From Eonycteris spelaea (taxonomy: Eukaryota > Chordata > Mammalia > Chiroptera > Pteropodidae), in assembly GCA_003508835.1 (NCBI GenBank), contig PUFA01000021.1, forward strand, positions 7,294,501 to 7,358,500: a stretch of DNA of 64,000 nucleotides. Reading direction: 5' to 3'. Both the position numbers and the translations under genes were made by a program. This document shows, in pieces, positions 37,801-50,971 of this stretch (its first letter is position 1; each line of letters begins with the position of its first letter). The notes beneath the pieces were generated by a model. It was not told where the DNA came from. It searched no databases and was given only the letters and a program-made list of their open reading frames with translations.

Positions 37801-40800
37801 CTCTTACAAGATTTACCCCAAAGCTTGGGACCCAAGCCCACCAGCGGCGTGCGTGCACCGTACCTTCTTAATGTCCATGTCATCTAAGTGGTTTTGGAGG
37901 AACTGCACCGTGGCATTAAAGTCCGCCTGGTTGAATTCGTAGGGGATGTTCCACCCCAGGGCACCGAACTTCCGCCTCTCCTGGGCCGTGGAGTGCAGGA
38001 AGGCCACCGCGTACAGCATGGGCTTCCACTGCGCCACGCCGCTCACATCCAGCAGGTCTTGGCTCACGCCTTGTCGCGGTCGGTTGGGTGAAAAACAGTA
38101 TCATCTCTCAAAACATCTTTATTTTCTGTTACTTTGATCTCACTATTTTTATAAAATCCTAATGTTAAACGTCTCTTATTTTGAATTATTTTTATCGCAT
38201 TCATATGATCGCTATCATTTACTTTGGGGCATCCAGAGGACACCGCTCCCTGAAACATCTGCAAACAGATTTCAGGGGAGGAGGCGCTTGCTTACCTGGA
38301 TCAGGTTCCTGCCAATCTAACGAGATAATGTAGGAATAAATAGAAATGGAAGAATAATGGCGGTAAAATAAATACTGCTACTATTACTGCTATTACTGCA
38401 TCTACTGCTACTATTGAATAATAACAATAATAATTTATGATATTGTTATTATATTTGGGTCATATACATATACTATTTTAATTAATATTAAATTGTTAAT
38501 AGTGTATATGTAACTCCATTGCAACCTGAGTATGTTCTCAAAATATTGATTATCACATACGTATATATATATATATATATATGTGTGTGTATAACATAAT
38601 ATATTATGTTATATCAATTATACTATATATAATCATATATTTTTCCATTTGGTAATCTTTTTTCACTGTCATCACCCTTCCACATCTATTTTATCCTATT
38701 ACCTTGTAAATTGGCAGAAATTTAAGCCTTGTTAGCAACTCCAAAAAAATCTCTTTGTAGATTTTCAGATTGATGTGCAATAACTATTCTATTCGTTATT
38801 ATTATTAAATACATTGTATTCTAATCATCCTGGATAGATTTTATTGTCCCCATTTTACATGTAAAAAAACTGATGCTCTGGTCGTCTGAGTGACCAGCAC
38901 TCAAGAGGACAAAACACCTGTCAGGAAGGGCCGGAATCAGGGTTTCTAACTCCGAGGTCCACGCTTTCTTCCGACTGGAAGCTGCGACGCAGAGGAAGCA
39001 AAGGCAAAGAGAGTAATCTCATTTCCGGTTGTGACTGGAGGGGCGTTCTGGTCTGGGTTTGTTGCTTTTGTTCGATTTCCAACTGAGCTACCGTTCCGAC
39101 ATTCTGACCTATGGCTGTATGACATGGAGGCAATTTTAACTCAGCCTCTCCTCTTGAAAGAGGCTCCCATCCTACTTTAGGTATGGGGCATGACGACCAC
39201 GAATGAGAAAATATCAACTTCAGGTGTTAACATAAAAAGGTAGGTGTCTAACAGAGAACAGCATAGGGTAGAGTAGAGCAATACTGGGCAAATGGGTAAA
39301 ATAAAAGGCGGGGAATTCTGAGCTCTGGTGTCCTCTCACGGCCAGAGCACATCCCAAAGGCGCATGACCAAGGGAGCCCGCCATCCCCTCCCCGCAACCG
39401 TGCTGAATAACAGCACTATCTGCTCTGACTATATCCTAGCTGAGTCGGTTTGTATACTTTCTTCAAGAAAACAATTTAAGGACAAGCACCCACATGCCCG
39501 AAGGAATTCCTTGACTCACCGCCATATGTTCTTTTCAGCCCTGCCCGGAGGCCCTGCGGAGGCTCGTTGGTGAATTTAATGGACATCTGCAGGAGCGTGA
39601 TGGGGAACCGCTTATGAACCTCGGTGGTCAGCCATAGGCGGAAGGCGTCATGCACAGTCTCGGCTTCGACGATGATGTCCATCAGCTCATCCATGAAATC
39701 CAGTCCCAGATGGCAGTTCTGCAGAAGTGCCCATCCTCCCTGCGTTGCCAACGGTAAACAGAAATGAGGCTATTCAGGTGGCATCTAGAGATTTTAGTAT
39801 GTTCTTTAAAACGTAAGTAGTTAAATTTAAAGAAGCGCACTAACCACTTTAAATTGATCTGGTCAAATCTAAGGATACAATAATGATTAACTGAGATAGC
39901 TTTATTTTTCTTGATTCCACGTATTTGCCGACATAGAGCATGCCAACTGTCCAATAATACATGGTAGGAGTCATGAAACCAACCAAGTGAGACATGAAGA
40001 GAGATAAAAGCACTTTTATCTTGGTTGATTGAAAACATCCATTGAGCTCAGCGCTCTCTCAAAATTTCATGAAAACTACCATGAAGGGACTTTTTAAAGG
40101 CATGAACTCTTAAGGCCAGAAACCATGTGGGTGACCACACTACCAAGGACTCAAGAGAGCTGAATCCTCAACTGGCATTCAGGGAAGGCCTGATTTATAC
40201 CACGTGACTCCCAAAATACTCAAGAACAGGTGACAGGAGTGACGCAAAACTGAAAGTCCAGACCTGTGTCATGGTCCTGCCTCCCCTAGAGGAAGACGGA
40301 GAGCTGATCATCAGCAGGAGGCAGGACAGACAGCGTTGGAACTGGAGGAAACCAGCACATTACGAGTACAGGGACCTCACTGAAAACAGGTGAGTCTACC
40401 CACTGCTTCTAAGACTTATCCCCTCCTGTCTCCCTTAGTTCCCAGAATACTGGCAGCTGGACATGTACCCTCCAGAATGTGGAAGAAATTTCTCTGGAGA
40501 ATCTGACGATTCTAAGAGCAAGAGACTGAGAAAATAAGCCATAGCTTTTTCGTAAATTATTATATGAGCATAAGAATATTCCTTGTATAAAGCAATAAAG
40601 GCAAAATTTTAGGTCATATAGTAATAATTTCCTCAATATGTATCTAATCTCTAGAATATTTTTGCTAACATCATCTACAATGCCCATATCATCATCCTCA
40701 GCCGTTTTATTGACTCTGTAACTTTGAGTCATTTAGTTTTAACTAGTGCAGCCTACTTAAGTCTCTTCCTAAGAAACAAACCAAGCACCAGATTCAAAAT

Positions 40801-43800
40801 CTTAGTAGAGTTACTGACCATTTGGGAATGTCACATATTCCCTGATATTTTCGTTAGAAGTATATGGTATGTCCTTTGAAAAATTTAATTGGCCCTATCC
40901 TTACCCTTCAAAACAAAAGGAAATTAAATACAAAACATAACGACGAGAAGACCGCAGTCTCTCCCTTTCATTGAGCACAACATAGGTGAAGCCCGATCTA
41001 AGTCTCTTAGCTGAGAACTTTCAGTGCTCACCCACAGACTCTCATAGCCAAGTTCACGTCTCTGTGTAGCCACCTGAATTAAAGGTTTTGAGTGCTTCTG
41101 ACTGATCACTTATTTTGCTATTCTCGGGCAGCTGCTTCTGTCATATTGCCTCACGCTAAGAATAATGGCATCTTTATTTTACTTGAAATTAAACTACTAA
41201 ACAGAAAACATGAATAAACTAAAGGTTAAAAGTATTCCATTTAAATTCTAATTTGGTTGCCCGAAACTATAATTAATAGTTTCACAATTAAATATTTGAA
41301 ATGCACGAAGTGTCCTGTTATTGGTAGTGTTTTTGTTCTAGGTACAATAATTTGCAGAGGGAGGAACGAAGTAGAGAGGAGGGAGGGAGGAGGCCTGGAT
41401 GGAGACCCATCAAGCGCTCACGTCAGACCGGATGTGGGATTCTTAAATACAGATATTTTTTTTCATTCTGGACACACTTCAATCATACTTCTCCTGCCTT
41501 CCCTCTCCCAACTGCAAACTAAGTGCATCAAACACAGCCCCTCCCATTCACTAGGCTGGCGGCAGGGCACAGCCTGGAGATGGACGGAACGAGAGCCTGG
41601 AGATAAATACGCAGGTTCCAGAACCCAGTGGGCTCAGCTCTAGACCCGGGGAGAGGGACTAGGATGCAGCGCAGTGGTGAGTGTCTAGATTCAGTAGCCA
41701 GAACCTGACACTCAGTTGTTTTGTGGTGGGCCCAGGGGTGGGGGATGAGAAAGCCAGTTCTGCCTCAGCAGGCAGAGTCCCTGGAGGGCAAACGAAGTCT
41801 TGAGACAATGGCAGAGAGCTCAGACTCAGAGAAGTAGCAGTAGGGTTTGGTCTGAGAAAAGGCCAGAAATGCATCTAACCCCAAACTGCTTGCTCTCCAG
41901 GAGGAAAGAGAAGCCAAGTGGTTCAGCCCCCTCCCCTTGCTTGGCCAAAGTGTGCAGAAAGAGGGGAGCAGGGTTGGGGGGGATCCTCCAGGCACAACTG
42001 GACACCCCAGGGAGGGCTGGGCCAGAGTAAACACATAAGGGCCTTGTCCTGGAGCCAAGCGCCAGAGATGAAATGCAGGACCTCCTGCATCCTGTTAACG
42101 TAAGTCCCTGAAATTGCCCAACTCTGGACTTGACTACCCGTTAGCAGGGCTGTCACGTGGCTGGCAGCACTTGGCGGCCCCCATGGCCAGGCCTGAGCAC
42201 GACACGCTCACATGCTACGGAATTTGCAATGCACAGAGGGCTCTAGAAGGCCACAGGCCAGGTTCCTCAAACCTCTGGCACCGCCACAAGGTAAGGGCAG
42301 ATTCCTGGCTTCTGGGATCTGGGCCAGGCCTGGGGAACTCCGGGGCACAGGTTACGCCTTCTGAACTCAAGGAAGGTCCAGCGTCACCGCGAATTCGGAA
42401 GCACGGAAGACTCCGAGGGCACAGCTGGAGGGGCTGGGGCAGATGGCGCAGGGGGCAGGACCACGGGCTATGCTGAGCGTTTGGAATCTGTAGTTGGGGG
42501 TCGCATGTGCAACTGAGGTCACACAGGATGTCTGCGTGGGTGGCTTTTCCATAAGTCAAGGCTCAGCAGAAGGGTTTTAAATTGTATGTTTCCCCATGAA
42601 AATTATCTCATAGATAGACTTTTCCCACTCAGTAAACAGCAGGCAGTACGTAAACTGAAGCTCTTTACAATCCACGAGTCCCCCGCCACTCTGCATCCCA
42701 GAACCTGGAAGTCAACAACAAAACGCTGGTTCTCACGTTCGCCATCGTCTGCTGCAAGAGCTTGCGAGCGTGGGCCTCCTGGCCCTGGCCCAGGGACACG
42801 AAGCGGGTTTCCGTCTTCAGTCGCTTCCCCAAGGCAATGATGGAGTCCGTGGGGTCGGAGCCCATCGACAGGAGACAGACGAGGGGCGTCCGGGTCGGAT
42901 TCCTCCCACGTCTTCTCCAAGTCCAAGATGACCCCTTCGGCATAGCTCTCCCCATGGAGTCCACGATGTACCTGCGGGCCTGCCACAAGAAGGCGCGTGA
43001 GTCACCAACTCGTTCTGACTCCCTCCGGTGTACCAGGCGGTGTGGTTTCCAAAATTCATTTCTGGAGATGGTCATAACGATGTCCCCTGTAACCCTGGCC
43101 AGCTAAACAGGGCAGAGACTTTTATCATTACAGGTTTACATTTTTTTTTTAATTTGGTTATCTTTTTTTTTTTTTTTTACTGCTGTGGTCTCTCCACCTG
43201 TATTTTATCCCCACATTACCTAGTAAAATGGCAGGAATGTGAGCCTTGTTAGAAACTCAAAAAAAAAAAAAAGTTTTGTAGATTCTTCAGATTGATATGT
43301 AATAATTACTATATTATTACTAATAATATATTATTATATATTATTATTAAATACATTACTTTGATTACAATGTATTCCAATCATCCAGGATAGATTTTAT
43401 GGTCTCTATTTTATTTATGAGAAAATGGAAATTCTGACAGTGTGTCATCCTTGCCACCAGGCAACCGAATGTCCCCTGATGGGAGCTGTCATGCTCAGAC
43501 GAATGCTGAGAACCAGCCTGGTGCTGCTCATGGGCAATGGCAGTCGAATGTACCTACCTGGTAGACCGTCTAGTACACTCCCCAAAAGGCACCTGGTTTA
43601 AAATCACACAAGGAATCTAATACGAGAATAAGAGCTTTAGAGAGAGAGAGAACGCTTTTCCAGAAAGGCCTGCTAGACCAGGTTTAAGACTTGCGTTTAT
43701 CATAAGGGCCACGTAATCCATTAAGGGAAGGGCATGATCACACTTCTATTTCTTCTAGAATATAGAGGATGGACGAGAGCAGACAAGAACAACTACAGGA

Positions 43801-46800
43801 GATCAGTCAGGAAGCCATGGCTGTCGTCAGCCTACGGATGACAGACGCTGGGATGAAGGTGATAAAGTTAAAAAGCAGCATGGAAGACTTAAATTTCAGC
43901 AGTGAACCAAATAACGAAGGAGGAGGAGGAGAATGTGAGAGAGAAAGAAAAAGAGAGAAGGAAGGAAGGAAGGAAGAAGGAAGGAAGGAAGGAAGGAAGG
44001 AAGGAAGGAAGGAAGGAAGGAAGGAAGGAAAAAAAGAAAAAAAGAAAGAAAAAGAGAGGGAAAAAGGCACTACTGAAACTCTTATTACCACCCTAATTCA
44101 TTGGGGCAGAATAAAAATAATGAAGTAGAGAAGAAAAACTGAAGGAAGGGTGACCTCGCTGTCCTGAGTTGCAAAACTCATTTTTCTTATCTCAATAAAT
44201 CAGAAGTGTGGTCGTTTGCACTATTCCACAGGACCTAAGTAGACTTGGAGATGGTTCCTGCACGTGTTTTTAACACTCCCTCTGGAGAGTGAAAGGGAAC
44301 ATTTCCCACATTCCATTACAAACCCGGCCTGCGGTTACTCCTTAGAAGCCCTTAGAGATTCAACCGAGGCTGAACATTAGACTCGGGATTTTAATTGTCG
44401 AGGCAAGCACGGCAAGTCTTTTTCGCGCGATTTCCTTGATGGGGAGCAGGCCGACTAAAGGTCTTCAAAGGATGGATCTTTGGGAGGCAGTCTTCACGCT
44501 TAAGCCCAATGTCCAGCTCAGAGAATTTGAAGCCAAACTGTTTTCTGGCACCGAGGGTTTGGGACACATTCCGAGAGATGACGACAGGCTGCAGAACGCT
44601 GTGTCTCCCTTCTAGGCCGCCCACCACCCCGGCTCCTTCGCATCCTCCCCCTTTAGGGAACACAGCTTCAGTGCTTGCAAAAATGGGGCCGCCACTTCAT
44701 TTCTGAGTTAGTATAAAAATGATACAGAAAAATAACACGTGACCTTTATGTTATACCTGTCTGCCCAATGTTTAAAAATATGGTCTTCTCATTCACCCTT
44801 TTTGTACCTTTTAGACCAAAAAATATTATTAAATCACATAGCCCAAATCTATACCTTGGTACATTTATTTGTTCCTTTTCCTTTTTTTTTTTTTTTGCAT
44901 TTTTGCTAGAAAACTGCATAGAAGCCTACAAGAAATTGCTCGCTGGGATTAACATTTTAAATATTTCTTTACATTTAAAAGGACACTCTCCTTAAACTTT
45001 TCTTTTTCTTGAATAGGTATTTTTTACCTGGGCAATGGTTCTGTCAGGACACCACGACCTGATAAGGAGAAGACGTCTAAAGCAGTCGAGAGACTTGTCA
45101 TAGGCATTTGGAAGTGGTTCCTCCTCGGGATTTTCTTTATCAAACCAAATTTTCCACATTTTCTCATTTCTTGATATCTGAAAATACAAGGAGATAAAAA
45201 TATGTCACACCATAGAAAAACCTTTCAGTACACAGATAATTTTCATCAAACCTTCTGACCATTCCAGACATGCATGAATGATATCTTGATTTTTTTTTTA
45301 ATTTTATGTTCTAGTGCTCAAAGGTTAAAGAATTTCCAATCAAACATGATTTGCTCAAAAATTAGTCTGTATTAACACCAGCCTACATCTTGCTTCTGAA
45401 TAGAGCGAATCCTGGGTTGTTTAATTTCTTCTATGTCTTTGTGGTAAGAAATTGGAAAGGATAAAGAAGTCAATGGAAATTCATGTTCATTATTTTAAGG
45501 AAATATGATTTGCTCCATGAAATCTTCTCATGATGAGGCACCAAGTGTCTTGGGACAACAACAACAAAAGAGGCATTTAATACATGTTCTTTTTTCATTA
45601 TTGAATGAAATTTTTTTGGTCAATACTCTATTAATCTATAGGAATTTGAAATATACCACTTAATATCATCGTTAAATAATCAGACACTTGCTTCCTTTAG
45701 GCAAATGATAAGGAGGCAAAAAACATAGCCGTTATCCTTTGAGGCTTAAAAATCAAAGAGAGCTGAGCATCACAAGGGCGAGTATCTCAAAACAGAACAA
45801 ACAAGTAACATCTGCAGATAAATATGATCATATATTCTCTAGTATATTCCCTCTGATTAAAGCCCCAAGTGTATTTCTTAGCGGTCTATCAAAGGAAAAA
45901 GCATTCCAGGTTTATATTTAGAAAATACCATGTAAGAATAAAAAATAATAACCTCATTCAATCATGAAAGAGTATATAATGTGGAGAAATTTCAGGCATG
46001 AGATATAATTTCCAGACAATAACAACTTCAATAATAGATAATGATCCAGGAAAGGTCACTGGGAGTCATCCTCTGGAGGAATAAGCTAGGGAGACATTGA
46101 AATCTCCCAGATGAAAGTTATTTAACCCCAGAGAATGGTTTTTACCCTAACTGCATGATAATCATCAGCTGTAAGCCAAAACATGAAAATGTAGCAGAAC
46201 TTAAAACTTTTGGTTAACTTAAAACGGGAAAGTCAAGAACCAACCTTAGAATATTACCAACCTTAGAATATTACCTAGCTTAGAATATTACCTAGCTTAA
46301 AAGAAAAAAACCATCAACTTGTAGTCAAATAAATTCATCTTGCTGTCAATGTCACTTTTTTCTCGTCATCTGAGTTTCAAAAACCTGTTTCCTGGCTTGT
46401 CCCAATTCAACTCTCTACACTCAGCTCCCACGGTCCCAATACAAACACACTTCGCCAGCAACTGGCTGATAATGAAAAGACAATAATGTCTAAAGATAAG
46501 ATGCCAAGTGTCCACATTAGATTTACACCCGGATGCCTGGCTAAATCAGTATCATGGAAGAAGCAGGAGAAGAGAGAGAACAAGAGGGAGAAGGGATATT
46601 TAGCATTGAGAGGCAGGTTGTTCAGATTTCTTTTCATTTAATCTCTAGAGAGAAGGCAAAACCTCTTACATGTACCTAATTCCATCGAATTGAATCTATC
46701 AGTTTTTCCACTTATGGATCTCTGACTGGTGGTACTGACATATGGCACAGGGCAGTATTAGTTAAACTTCCTGGGCAAATAGCTTCCTCCTGCAAGACCA

Positions 46801-49800
46801 ATCTGCAGTGGGCAGAGTATGCTTGATCAGAGTGAGTGAGCTGTGAGAAAGAGCGAGCACAGGTCATACCATTTTGAATGACAATGTTAAGAAATCTCTC
46901 ACTTCCACAAATATTGTAGCTGGTGGTAAATCAGGAAGGTGCTCACCACAACATGACCTTACGTTTATTCAAAGCATAGGTTACCTGATCAAGGACATCT
47001 GAAAACTGTCTAAGTTTGCTGAGTTCCACCAGATTCAGCCAGGTCATGTCCAGAATCCATTTAGATGGTTTGGGAGGACAAGCTTTAAGGTCCAATGAAG
47101 CACCACCTTTAAAATTAAACATATAAAGGTATTAGATTTTTCTTCTTTACTACAAAACAACCTATAAAAACTAAGCAACCTTGCTTATTATTTTAATTGA
47201 AACTATTTCACTACCTTGATATTTTTTAAGCTCAGAAATATAAATCATAGTTATAAACAAGCTTTAAAATTTCATAAAGGAAAACTATGTCACCAAAACA
47301 CATTTAAGAATCAGTAATATAGGTTTAGAGCCAGGCAGATGCTAGATTCTGTTCTAGCTCCACCTGGCCAAGGTCCGAGGCAAGCCAGCTCACCTGTCTG
47401 TCTGGGCATTGTTTTCAAATACACAAAATGAGAATAATGAACCCTGGGTACCATGATGATTACAGAAAGTCTGAAAATATATGTGTAAAGCACACAAAAC
47501 AGGATCAAGAACAAAGCAGAGGGTCACTAAATGAGTAGCTATTATCAATATTAAGAACTCAACAACGACACAATCTCATTTTAAGGACAGAATTTCTCTA
47601 GAAATTTCAGTAGCTCTGTGTGTGTTTCAAGAGTTCTATAAATCAGGCTACCATTTACATCCATTTTGAGCACACTCCAAGGACTCTGTGCTGTATCATC
47701 TGTTGCTCAATCTAACCACAACAAACACTTCCACTGGGAACTGACTCCCATCTTTCTGCTGATGACTTACCTCACCTGACATAACTCACAGAAGTCTCAC
47801 AGCACCATAAAACAAGTGACACCTTAAAAAACGTTATTGTGACCCACCTCAAAAAAAAAAAACAAATGTGTGAACAACCATATTTTAAGTCAAAGAAAGA
47901 GTTAGCAAGCCTTCTTTGGTATAAAATATACTTTTTAATAAATGACAGCAATTAAAGTATTTTAGGGAAAATATGCTCTGAGCATAATTCCTAGAAGAAT
48001 ATAATTAATGTATTTGGCTACTTTTAAATTCCCTTTTTAAATAGAGTAGGTCATAAATAAATCATTATATTTAAGATATTTATTGAGCCAAACTCTACCT
48101 TTTCTAGGTACCACGTACCCCACTAAATTGCTATTTTTTGCTAAATCCATCTTAGTGTATTTCCAACAAGGTAAGGGTGGCCTTGAAGCCATTTCAACAA
48201 AAATGTTAGCTCAGAAAATCAAATTAGATAGCTTTAATGCTAGGAAGCAGTTAAATACCTAAGGACAATGGCACCATGTTGAAAAATGTCATATCAATTC
48301 CTGTGAAAGCTGCCCATTTTCCAACAAACTGAAAACAAACACAAACAAAAAAACATGGGTTATGGAGAAGCTGACTCACAGAAAGGAAAAGATTCTCCTT
48401 GCAGCCAAAGCATTACTCATTGTTTAGTAGGCTACCTGTGTCATGAATATCTCGCCTGGCTCAAAGTGTGCCACAGGCCACAAAGAATGATTATAATGGG
48501 GGGGGGCAGGTTCCTGGATAATGTGGCACCAGATTCAATGGACTCCTGATGATATGTTAACAGCTAACACAGGAATCATTCAAAATAACTTCTCCAGATG
48601 ATAGAGAACTACGCCATCCCTTTCACTCTTCAAACCCTTGCTTTGGGGAAAAGCACGTTTGATTTTTTTTATCATAATATTTTATAAAATTAATACATGC
48701 TTATAATTTAAGATTTACGTACGTTATACCACACAGTCATAAAGCGGCATAGCTAAGGCAGACTTAGAAAGCCATCTATGTGGATCTTTTCCTATCTTAG
48801 AGATGAGTAAATTAAAAGACCAGAATCAAAACACTGTTGCTATGTAAATAACATTGTCATTCGAACAAGTGATTTTAAAGTTCTTACAGAGGGAGGCCAC
48901 ATCCTTGGGCAGCTCTCATCGGCGTAGCTACCAAAAGGCACCCTTCTGAAACTGGTTCATAAAGCAGTATTATGGTTTGCCATTGCATGCCAAATGCCCA
49001 CAGGAAGTTGTCCAACCTCTGCAAGCCTCAGACTAGTTAAAATAAACTAAAATACTGAAGGTAATGGAACAGTATCATTTGCTGAGCATATTCTGTGTGC
49101 CTGGGTTCACATAAATTGTGTCTCAATAATCCTATTAAGTCAATGTGACTATCCCTGTGTTATAGCTGAGGAGTCGGAGGCTTGAAAAGGTTAAATAAGC
49201 TGCTCGAGACCACTCATCAAAAAAGTGGCAATCCCAAGACATGGAAACAACCGAAGTGCCCTTCGACAGATGCCTGGGTAAAGATGCGGTCCGGATGTAC
49301 ATTGGAATATTGCTCAGCCGTAGGAAAAGATGAAATACTGCCATTTGCAACAACATGGATGGATCTTGAGATTATATGAAGTGAAATAAGTCAGACAGAA
49401 AAAAATGAGGACCGTATGATTTCACCGAAACTGCAAGCAATAAATGAAGAAGACAAAAACACAGACACAAACAACAGTTCAGCGGTTACCAGAGGGAAAA
49501 GGGAGGAGAGGGAGGTAGAAAAGGATAAATGGGGTCAAACATGATGATGGAAGGAGATTTGATCTTGGGTGGTGAACACTCAATGCAATATACAGATGAT
49601 GTCGTATTGAATTGTACATTTGAAACCCACACAGTTTTATTAACGAATGTACCCCAATAAATAATTAAAAACATAAATTTTTTTTTAAAGTGGCAAGCCA
49701 CTATTTTCCCATGGAGTCTTCTTAACACTAAATCCCACGTTGGTTATCACCATGCCAAAGTATAACCGCGTTACAGTATTCCAGCCGGACCAGGCTGCTG

Positions 49801-50922
49801 TGTTTGACGTCATTTCCCTGGGGAAACGCCTCGTGCCTGAGCTGAGGCTGCCAGAACAGCCTCCCCCCAGCACAGCTCAGTCAGCTAGAAGATCAGAGGG
49901 TGAGGTCAGAAACCAGCATGAGCGAAGGGCTTTTGCAGAGGCCGCTCCCACCCCTACGTCTCCATCACGAGGGGTGTCCCTCGGGATGGCTCATCTTCCA
50001 TGTGCTCAGCTTTAGGACACTTGGAAAATAAAGAAACCTAGGGGGCAAGGGTGCCTGAGACAACAGAAAGAGAGGGAGAGGGAGAAGGAGAGGGAGGAGG
50101 GAAGGAGGGAGAGACAGACAGAGGAGAGAATCGTACATAAATCATACTTTTCTAAGTTCAGGTCTAATAAGTCTCCTTTGCCACGAGATGGATATACATA
50201 TGCATATATGAACATGAATATGCATTTGTATGCATATGACTATGGACCTACACACCCCGGGCACAGCATTTGCATGTCCACACACGCTCCCTACTGGCCC
50301 CATCAGGGTCCACACATCTACCCTCCAGGTTAAGTTATGAGCCCCCACCCTCAAGACAAAATTGCATCTTATATTTAAAAACTTTGCTTAGAAAGGTATA
50401 ATAAACCCATGTAGATCCCACCATCAATCATTTCCACAGTTACTGCAAATACTTCCTGTCCAGACATTCAAGAACGTGATAGCACATTTCTGTCCCCGAG
50501 CCTTCCCCAGGCTGCCTTATTCCACAGGCACAGGGGCCCTGTCCGTGCGCAAAGCCTCACGGGTGCCCCCATGACGAGCCGCACAGTCACCCACCCACTC
50601 CGCCACAGCCACCCTGCGCCGCCCTCCATCATACTGCTCGCTCCCACCAGAGGCCTCGATGCTGGCTCCTATCCCTCCAACACGAGAAACATCCCCAGGG
50701 CCAGCGTCCCCTGCTCCTTCAGGACTTTACTCACCTGTCCAGCTCTCAGAGATGGGTCTCAACTCCATTAGAGACCCACTAAACATCCCATGTAGAATTT
50801 TAAACTTCTCCCACCCCACACACCTTGTAACTCCCATCTCTCCTATCCCTGTTTTTTTCTATAGTGCTTACTAGCTTCTCGCATACTACGTAATTTACTT
50901 ATTATTTTTATCTGTATCCCCC

Positions 50923-50971
<49 letters not shown>

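Larger units (their letters stand above)
38070..39519 (-). other. DNAH5: DNAH5 intron (7th to 8th exon from the end)
   Basis: A 1.45-kb intron. It carries trinucleotide (ACT)n-like DNA at 38370-38440, a TA tract and an intronic repeat copy at 38641-38880. Confidence 0.75.
42980..45027 (-). other. DNAH5: DNAH5 intron (9th to 10th exon from the end)
   Basis: A 2-kb intron with an intronic repeat copy at 43141-43440 and a large AAGG microsatellite. The basic or serine-rich open frames there come from the microsatellite. Confidence 0.75.

Noticed and set aside
42603..43075. Two overlapping minus-strand frames that each look like part of a dynein exon
   Set aside because: They are not two genes. 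They are one exon seen in two frames because of the small deletions described.
43769..44128. 119-codon open frame rich in Lys/Glu/Gly
   Set aside because: Its second half is a translation of the AAGG microsatellite and its first half resembles no family.
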